A stretch of 47,024 bases of DNA from Xenophilus aerolatus (GTDB taxonomy: Bacteria > Pseudomonadota > Gammaproteobacteria > Burkholderiales > Burkholderiaceae_C): assembly GCA_030418545.1 (NCBI GenBank), contig QAIB01000018.1, positions 1 to 47,024 on the forward strand, in the 5' to 3' direction. The position numbers and the translations under genes were made by a program. Positions within the stretch are counted from its first letter, which is position 1. Every line of letters begins with the position of its first letter. Of the stretch, positions 41,550-47,024 are shown one piece after another. Under the pieces are notes generated by a model. That model was not told where the DNA came from and did not search any database. It saw nothing but the letters and a program-made list of their open reading frames with translations.

Positions 41550-41735
41550 TCAGCCGGGACCGCGCGGCCGCCAGCGCGGAAGCAGGGGGTGGGGCTCGGG
41601 CACCTCCTCCAGGGTGGCGCGCGTGGTCTCCACCCGCTCGGCCATTTCGGCGTTGACGTCCTCCATGGGCGATCGCGACCACATCATGAAGGCGGCCGCG
41701 GCCACTCCCAGCAACAACACCGTCAGCAAGTACAC
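41550..41735 (-). CDS. Possible small membrane protein
   Basis: A 61-codon frame with a GTG start. It begins with a hydrophobic helix ([18 protein letters not shown]) followed by a charged tail with Glu/Arg and Pro. It fits a single-pass small inner-membrane protein, but I recognise no family and the start is weak. It lies 67 nt upstream of the LLM gene on the same strand. A chance frame is possible, though a clean N-terminal helix with a following basic residue is more than expected from noise. Confidence 0.4.
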   Translation of the reverse strand: MYLLTVLLLGVAAAAFMMWSRSPMEDVNAEMAERVETTRATLEEVPEPHPLLPRWRPRGPG

Positions 41736-41961
41736 CGCGAAGCCCTCAGGTCACCGAACTGAAAAAATGATGCGTTGCAGCACCCCGTCGGCGCTGTAAG
41801 ACATTCGACCGCGTTTTGTGCGACATCGGCTAAAAATGTGAAAAGGTTCCGTTTTTTCCCGTCGCCCAGTGGCGCGCGGAAGTCCTACGCCCGGTGCCCG
41901 CTTCGCGTCCTTAGCATTCGCCCAGTCGGACCCTTTTCATCCGTTTGGGCCTTGCAGCACC

Positions 41962-42300
41962 ATGAGCCTCCCTCCCGATGACGACCGCGCCGTAGCCGCC
42001 GCGAGACGCGGCATCGACCAGTTGTGTGCCCGTGTGGATACCGGCCCCGTCGCCGCGCTCGAACCGACCGAGCACGCCGCCTTGCGCAAATGCCTGGCGT
42101 CGGCCAACGACCTGCTGACGCTGTGCGAGGGATTGCTGGAGGGCGCCGACGGGCTCAGCACCGCCGAACGCGAGCGCCGCATCGACCGTCTGGTCGACCA
42201 GGCCAAGCATGTGGCCCACGGCGCCTACGACACGGCGCTGACCGTGACCGGTGAGCCTTCGCAGGACGCCGGCGAGCCGGACCGCGGCGGCAAGCAGTAG
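41962..42300 (+). CDS. Hypothetical protein, helical
   Basis: A 112-residue soluble protein. The sequence is rich in Ala, Leu, Arg and Asp/Glu and is likely mostly helical: DRAVAAARRGIDQLCARV, then LRKCLASANDLLTLCEGLLEG, then RIDRLVDQAKHVAHGAYDTA. It has no signal peptide or membrane segment, and two or three Cys residues without a metal-site pattern. I do not recognise a family. The start at 41962 follows an AT-richer 200-bp stretch that probably contains its promoter, but no good Shine-Dalgarno was seen. It is convergent with the DUF3606 gene. Confidence 0.55.
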   Translation: MSLPPDDDRAVAAARRGIDQLCARVDTGPVAALEPTEHAALRKCLASANDLLTLCEGLLEGADGLSTAERERRIDRLVDQAKHVAHGAYDTALTVTGEPSQDAGEPDRGGKQ

Positions 42301-42325
42301 GAAGGAAGGCGCCTTCGGCGCAGTT

Positions 42326-42538
42326 TCAGGACGTGAGGCCCGAGTGCGCCCGCGGAGCGCCGGCGCACAGCAGCCCGCGGACCGCATGCGGTGAGCGCCC
42401 GACGCGCTGCACGGCCTGGCGCAGCACGGTCTCCGTCACGCCAAACTCGCCCATCCACACGCTCACATCGTCATGGGAATCCAGGTCGATCCACGCGGGC
42501 TGGTGAAGGACGACGTGGGGAAAGACGGGTGGACTCAT
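42326..42538 (-). CDS. DUF3606-like small protein
   Basis: A 70-residue protein. The core WIDLDSHDDVSVWMGEFGVTE, continuing TVLRQAVQRVGRSPHAV, resembles DUF3606: acidic N-terminal strand, Trp, FGV-T/S-E, and a helix with AVxxVG. These are small widespread proteins of unknown function. ATG 42538 was chosen over the longer frame to 42604, which adds Pro/Ser-rich sequence not typical of the family. It lies 102 nt downstream of the MalQ-TreY stop on the same strand, but no functional link is evident. Confidence 0.7.
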   Translation of the reverse strand: MSPPVFPHVVLHQPAWIDLDSHDDVSVWMGEFGVTETVLRQAVQRVGRSPHAVRGLLCAGAPRAHSGLTS

Positions 42539-42640
42539 GGCAGGCCTCTGGCGCGTGGGATGCACCACGGAAGGTGGTGCGGCGCTGCATGATGGTGCGT
42601 GCACCGCGCGGCGCGACGAGGTGTTCGCGCTGCGCGCGTG

Positions 42641-45600
42641 TCAGCCGCCGCTGACAGGGCGTGCCACGAGCACGGCGCAGGGCCAGTCCTGCAGGAGCGC
42701 CTCCACCTCCCACGCGCCTTCGGACGACCATGTGCGGCCGGTGAGCACGTCGGTCCAGCCTGCGGGCGCGCCGTCCGGCACCGCCACGCGCGTGCCCTGC
42801 CACGGTGCGGCCCGCCAGGCATGCGGGGGCTGCACCGTGCCGCGCGCGTGCGCGTCGTCCTGTTTCGAGAAGAAGCGGCCCGCCACCACGCACACCTGGC
42901 CGTGCGGCGTGGCGCGCCGCCAGGCCAGGGTCGCCTCGGCGGCAGGCCCGCTCACGTCCAGCGCCTCGTGCGGTGCATCGCGCAGCACGGACCAGTGCGC
43001 CATGCGCAGGTGCAGCAGCCGCGACACGGACCACAGCTTGGCCTGCGGCAAGCGGTCGGGCGCGAGCAGTGCCCCCACACGTTCGGGGAGCGCGTCGCCC
43101 GCGGATGCGGCCATCGCCTCGAGCGCGTCGAGCGTCTGCGCGCGCAAGGCGTAGTCGACCGGCCGCCGGTTGTCGGGGTCGACCAGGCTGAGGTCGATCC
43201 ACTCGCTGCCCTGGTACACGTCGGGCACGCCTGCGGACGTGAACTTCAGCGCCATCAGCACCAGGCTGTTGAGCCCGCCATACCAGGCGAGGCGCTCGGC
43301 CAGCGGGCGGAAGTCCTCCAGGAAGCGCGGCGAGCGGGCCGGGTCGACCAGCGCCCGCACGAAGGCTTCCTGCGCAGCCTCGTAGGCCTCGTCGGGCTGC
43401 AGCCAGCTGGTGTGCACCTTGGCCTCGCGCGCCGCCTTGCGCAGGTAGGCGACGAGGCGGTCGGCGTAGTCGGCCGGCGGGCGGCCCTCGGCATCGGCCT
43501 CCCAGGTGCCCAGCAGCGTCTGGTAGAGCAGGTACTCGTCGGCGGCCGAGGGCTCGGTGCCGTGCGCCGCGCGCAGTTGCCGGCGCAGCGGCGCCTGCAG
43601 TGCGCGCCAGCGGCGCAGCGCCAGGCGCCAGGTGGCCGGCATCTCCGACAGCACGTCGATGCGGGTGCGCACGTCCTCGGCGCGCTTGTTGTCGTGCGTC
43701 GAGGTGGCCAGCAGCGTGTGCGGCCAGCGTTCGGCGCGGTCGCGGCTGGCGGCATGAAAAGCCTCGCGCGTGAAGCCGAACACCGCCGGCTCACCGCCCA
43801 CCTCGTTCAGCGCCACCAGCGGAAAGTGGCGGTAGAAGGCCGTGTCCTCCACGCCCTTGGCCGCCACCGGCGCACTGAACTGCTGGAAGCGCGCGGCGAA
43901 GCGGCGCACCAGCGCGCGCGCGGGCTCCGCGCTCCCGGCCTGGCCGAGCATCGCGCTGCGGATGAAGTCGAAGACCGAGGCGTCGGCCAGCTCGCTGCGT
44001 GCCTTCGCGGCGTCGACCGCCTCGTCGATGAAGCGCCGGTCCTGCGGGCTCGCGTCCTCGGTCACGTAGGTGCGGTACACGCTCATGCAGGCCACCACCT
44101 CGGCCAGCGCGCGCCGCAGGTTGTTGAGCGTGTGGTCGCGCGTGTGCCGGTCGGCCCGCGCGATGCGCAGCAGCATCGAGGCCAGCGCCGTCATGTCCGA
44201 GGCCAGGGCGTTGCTCGTGACCGCGCGCTTGCACTGCAGCACCACGTCTTCATATGGCGTGTCGATGCCGGTGAAGCTGCGCCAGATGCGCCCGAAGGCG
44301 GCCTCGGCCGTGGTGTCGATGAGGACGCCGTTGGCCACGTTGGCGAAGCGGTAGCCGGTGGTGCCGTGGATGGCCCAGGACTCGGGCACGTCCTCGTGGC
44401 CGGCGGCGATCTTCTCGGCCACGACGTACAGCGGCCGGTCGGGCCGGCCCTGCGCATCCGCGCCGGCGCGCGGGCGTCCGACTCGTCGCGCATAGCCGTC
44501 CTGCAGCCGCTCGAAGTATTCGGCCGGGTCGCGCATGCCGTCGGGGTGGTCGATGCGCAGGCCGTCGACCCAGCCGCGCGCGGCCAGGTCCAGCGCCAGG
44601 CCCTGCGTGGCCTCGAAGACCTCGGGCAGTTCCATGCGCAGCGCCGCCAGCTCGTTGACGTCGAAGAAGCGGCGGTAGTTGATCTCGTCGGAGGCCACGC
44701 GCCAGAAAGCCAGGCGGTAGTGCTGCGACTCCAGCAGCGCGTGCAGTGCATCGCGTGCGCGCGGCCGGTTCCAGGCCTCGAGCGCGGCGCGCAGCGCCGG
44801 CGCTGCGGCAGCCTGGCCGTCCAGCAGTTCCACCAGGCGCGCATGCGCCATCGCCTGCTCGCGAGCACGCACCTCGCGCGCCGCATCGCCGCGCGGCAGG
44901 TGGGCGAAGGCATGGCCGATGCTGGCGAATGCCGCCTGCACCTGCGCGTCGTCGACCAGCCCTTCGGCCCAGCGCAGCACCTCGGCATAGCTGGCCGGCG
45001 CGAGCGGGAAGCGGTGCTCGTGGTAGCGGATCGACAGCGCGCCGCGCGTCTCGTCCAGCGCCAGCCTCAACTCGCCGCGGTCGAGGATGGCGCCGTAGCT
45101 GTCGCCCAGCACCGGCAGCAGCACCTTGCCCGCCAGGTCGGCGTCCAGCGGCTGCCACTCGATGTCGAAGTAGCGGGCATAGGCCGAGTCCTCGCCGTTC
45201 TCGAGCACGTCGAGCCACCAGGGGTTGTCGGCGCCCAGCACGCCCATGTGGTTGGGCACGAGGTCCAGCAGCTGGCCCATGCCGTGGTCCTGCAGCGCCC
45301 GGGTGAAGCGCGCGAAGCCCTCGAAGCCGCCGAGCTCGGGATTGATCTCGTCGTGCGCCACCACGTCGTAGCCGTGCCGGCTGCCCGGCCGCGCGCGCTG
45401 AATGGGGGAGCAGTACACGTGGCTGATGCCCAGCCGCGCGAGGTACGGCAGCACGGCGATTGCGTCGTCGAAGGTGAATTCCTCGTGGAACTGCAGCCGG
45501 TAGGTGGCGCGCGGGATGCGCGTGTGCGCCGGCGCTCCCGCGGCATCCGCGGGCGCGGGCCGCTCCTGCGCCACCGCTGCGGCGACGGCGCTCACGCGGG

Positions 45601-47024
45601 CGTCGTCCGGCCACCGGTCGGCAGCCAGCGGCAGGCGGCGGCGCCAGTTGGGATGCGTGTCGAGCGTGCCCGGCATGTTGGCCTGCTCGCGCTCGCCCAG
45701 CAGGTCCTCGGCCTGCACCATCATCAGCCGGGCCGGCGTTTGCGCCAGGTAGCGGTGCACCGCCGCACAGGCGTCCGCATCCAGCGCACCCGAGCCGAGC
45801 GCACGCGCCACCGCCTCGGCGTCGAGCAGGCCGGCCTGCTGCAGCGCGAGCATGAGCTGCGCACGTTCGGCGGCGCGGTCGGCCAGTTGCTGAAGGGCGA
45901 TCGCGTCGCGCGGGAACAGGCCCAGGCGGATGCGTTCCTGCAGGTCGGTCGAACTCCACCAGCCCTGCAGCGTGGCCAGGTCGTGGGTGCTCACCGCCGC
46001 GAGCGCCTCGCGCGGGTAGGCCTGCGGCGGCTTGAAGGCCGCGCCGTCGCGCTCGAAGTACAGCAGACGGTACGAGAGCAGGCCGTAGCGCTGCAGCAGG
46101 TGGCGCGTTTCGTCGGACACCGTGCCCAGGTCCTCGCCGATGACCATGCAGCGGTGGCGCTGGCTCTCCAGCGCGACGATCGCCAGCATCTCCTCGGCCG
46201 GGTAATGCACGTAGGCGCCCTCGGCGGGCGTCGCGCCCGGTGGCATGCAGAACAGGCGCGTGAGTCCCATCACATGGTCGATGCGCAGCGCACCCGCACC
46301 CCGCATGCCGGCGCGCAGCGTGTCGATGAAGAGCGCGTAGCCGGTCTCGCGCAGTGCCACGGGCTTGAGCGGCGGCAGGCCCCAGTCCTGGCCCAGCGGA
46401 TTGAACTCGTCGGGCGGCGCGCCGACGCTGGCGCCCGTGGCCAGCACATCGCGCGCGCCCCAGGCGTCCGAGCCGTAGCGGTCGACCGACACCGCCTGGT
46501 CAAGGTACAGGCCGATCGCCAGGCCCTCCGCGCGGCAGCGCGCGGCGGCCGCCTGCAGCTGCACGTCGGCGACCCACTGCAGCCAGGCGAAGAAGTCCAC
46601 CCTGGCGGCATGCTCGGCCGCGAAGGCACGCACCTGCGGCGTGTCGGGCGACTGGAAGCCCTCGGGCCAGACCGGCCAGCCCCAGGCCTCGGGGTCCAGC
46701 GCATGGAAATGCGTCTGCAGCGCATCGAAGAGCGCGTGCCGCTGCAGCGCCTCGCCGCGCGACGCGACGAAGGCGCGCAAGGCCTCGTGTTCGGCCTGCG
46801 CCGGATCGCCCGGCGCGGGCGTGGCGGCGGCGAAGTCGGCATGCACCAGGGCCAGCACCTCCAGCTTGGCCGCCGCCACGCCGCGCTGGTCGACCAGCGC
46901 CGCCTCCCGCAGCGCCGCGAGCCGCGCCTGGAATTCGGGCGACGCCACGCGCTGCTGCGCCGCCGGGCTGCGCCGGTAGCCCGGCGCCGCCTCGACGTCG
47001 CGGAACAGCAGGGTCAGGGGCAGC
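42641..47024 (-). CDS. MalQ-TreY fusion: 4-alpha-glucanotransferase / malto-oligosyltrehalose synthase (5' end beyond window)
   Basis: At least 1,460 codons stay open to the right edge, so the N-terminus is missing; an internal GTG at 46948 (used for numbering) is not the true start. The first part is GH77 MalQ: EFNPLGQDWGLPPL, LRIDHVMGL (D224), MVIGEDLGT (E272) and STHDLATLQGWW (D323). After a linker near 465-477, a GH13_26 TreY begins with IPRATYRLQFHEEFTFDDA, then GLRIDHPDGMRDP (D800), YVVAEKI (E845) and TSTHDNKRAEDVR (D1086). MalQ rearranges maltodextrins. TreY converts the reducing end to a trehalosyl unit, which TreZ (not seen) would release as trehalose. Both active sites look intact. 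Confidence 0.93.
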   Translation of the reverse strand, partial: LPLTLLFRDVEAAPGYRRSPAAQQRVASPEFQARLAALREAALVDQRGVAAAKLEVLALVHADFAAATPAPGDPAQAEHEALRAFVASRGEALQRHALFDALQTHFHALDPEAWGWPVWPEGFQSPDTPQVRAFAAEHAARVDFFAWLQWVADVQLQAAAARCRAEGLAIGLYLDQAVSVDRYGSDAWGARDVLATGASVGAPPDEFNPLGQDWGLPPLKPVALRETGYALFIDTLRAGMRGAGALRIDHVMGLTRLFCMPPGATPAEGAYVHYPAEEMLAIVALESQRHRCMVIGEDLGTVSDETRHLLQRYGLLSYRLLYFERDGAAFKPPQAYPREALAAVSTHDLATLQGWWSSTDLQERIRLGLFPRDAIALQQLADRAAERAQLMLALQQAGLLDAEAVARALGSGALDADACAAVHRYLAQTPARLMMVQAEDLLGEREQANMPGTLDTHPNWRRRLPLAADRWPDDARVSAVAAAVAQERPAPADAAGAPAHTRIPRATYRLQFHEEFTFDDAIAVLPYLARLGISHVYCSPIQRARPGSRHGYDVVAHDEINPELGGFEGFARFTRALQDHGMGQLLDLVPNHMGVLGADNPWWLDVLENGEDSAYARYFDIEWQPLDADLAGKVLLPVLGDSYGAILDRGELRLALDETRGALSIRYHEHRFPLAPASYAEVLRWAEGLVDDAQVQAAFASIGHAFAHLPRGDAAREVRAREQAMAHARLVELLDGQAAAAPALRAALEAWNRPRARDALHALLESQHYRLAFWRVASDEINYRRFFDVNELAALRMELPEVFEATQGLALDLAARGWVDGLRIDHPDGMRDPAEYFERLQDGYARRVGRPRAGADAQGRPDRPLYVVAEKIAAGHEDVPESWAIHGTTGYRFANVANGVLIDTTAEAAFGRIWRSFTGIDTPYEDVVLQCKRAVTSNALASDMTALASMLLRIARADRHTRDHTLNNLRRALAEVVACMSVYRTYVTEDASPQDRRFIDEAVDAAKARSELADASVFDFIRSAMLGQAGSAEPARALVRRFAARFQQFSAPVAAKGVEDTAFYRHFPLVALNEVGGEPAVFGFTREAFHAASRDRAERWPHTLLATSTHDNKRAEDVRTRIDVLSEMPATWRLALRRWRALQAPLRRQLRAAHGTEPSAADEYLLYQTLLGTWEADAEGRPPADYADRLVAYLRKAAREAKVHTSWLQPDEAYEAAQEAFVRALVDPARSPRFLEDFRPLAERLAWYGGLNSLVLMALKFTSAGVPDVYQGSEWIDLSLVDPDNRRPVDYALRAQTLDALEAMAASAGDALPERVGALLAPDRLPQAKLWSVSRLLHLRMAHWSVLRDAPHEALDVSGPAAEATLAWRRATPHGQVCVVAGRFFSKQDDAHARGTVQPPHAWRAAPWQGTRVAVPDGAPAGWTDVLTGRTWSSEGAWEVEALLQDWPCAVLVARPVSGG

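Overview
The window is a G+C-rich bacterial chromosomal segment. Its gene content and synteny point to Betaproteobacteria, order Burkholderiales, most likely family Comamonadaceae (Variovorax/Acidovorax-like). The signs are the bamE-fur-hprK-ptsN-hpf neighbourhood, a Bug-type solute-binding protein, an E. coli-type pntAB pair, and a dispersed intergenic repeat built on GATAGCTGC plus a GCGCCCG/CGGGCGC hairpin. I recall that repeat from Comamonadaceae genomes. No rRNA, tRNA, CRISPR array, phage gene or transposase was seen.

Layout. (1) 1-10432 (+): glycogen/alpha-glucan block with the 3' part of a GH13 alpha-glucosidase, then glgB, glgX, glgC, glgA and glgP, covering synthesis, branching, debranching and phosphorolysis. 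(2) 10433-10674: nested inverted repeats, including a terminator able to act in both directions between convergent glgP and exbD. (3) 10675-18211: housekeeping and regulatory genes, mostly (-): exbD, exbB, dapB and bamE, then fur (+), then hprK, ptsN, hpf and a UvrD/Rep-type helicase with a LexA-like palindrome just upstream. (4) 18435-21817: corA with a long structured leader, a Bug receptor, and mnmA. (5) 21870-27729 (-): a tightly coupled signalling operon running response regulator, LysM-FecR exported protein, CHASE2 sensor histidine kinase, DUF4019-like secreted protein, NUDIX hydrolase. Three of its four junctions are ATGA overlaps and the fourth has a 4-nt gap. This is the most system-like unfamiliar locus here. 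(6) 27730-28606: an AT-richer stretch with at most one tiny ORF. (7) 28607-37919 (+): pntA, pntB, an acyl-CoA ligase, a solitary molybdenum-hydroxylase large subunit, and a second acyl-CoA ligase. (8) 37977-42538: mtnN, an outer-membrane barrel-like protein, a DUF427 protein, an LLM flavin oxidoreductase and small hypotheticals including a DUF3606 protein. (9) 42641-end (-): a MalQ-TreY fusion whose 5' end lies beyond the window, bringing alpha-glucan and trehalose metabolism back at the right edge.

How the genes work together. GlgC, GlgA and GlgB would make glycogen. GlgP and GlgX would shorten and debranch it. The released maltodextrins are substrates for MalQ-TreY (toward trehalose, with a TreZ expected outside the window) and for the alpha-glucosidase. 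HprK, PtsN and Hpf suggest regulation of carbon/nitrogen status and ribosome hibernation. All assignments come from reading sequence motifs and family knowledge; no database search was run.
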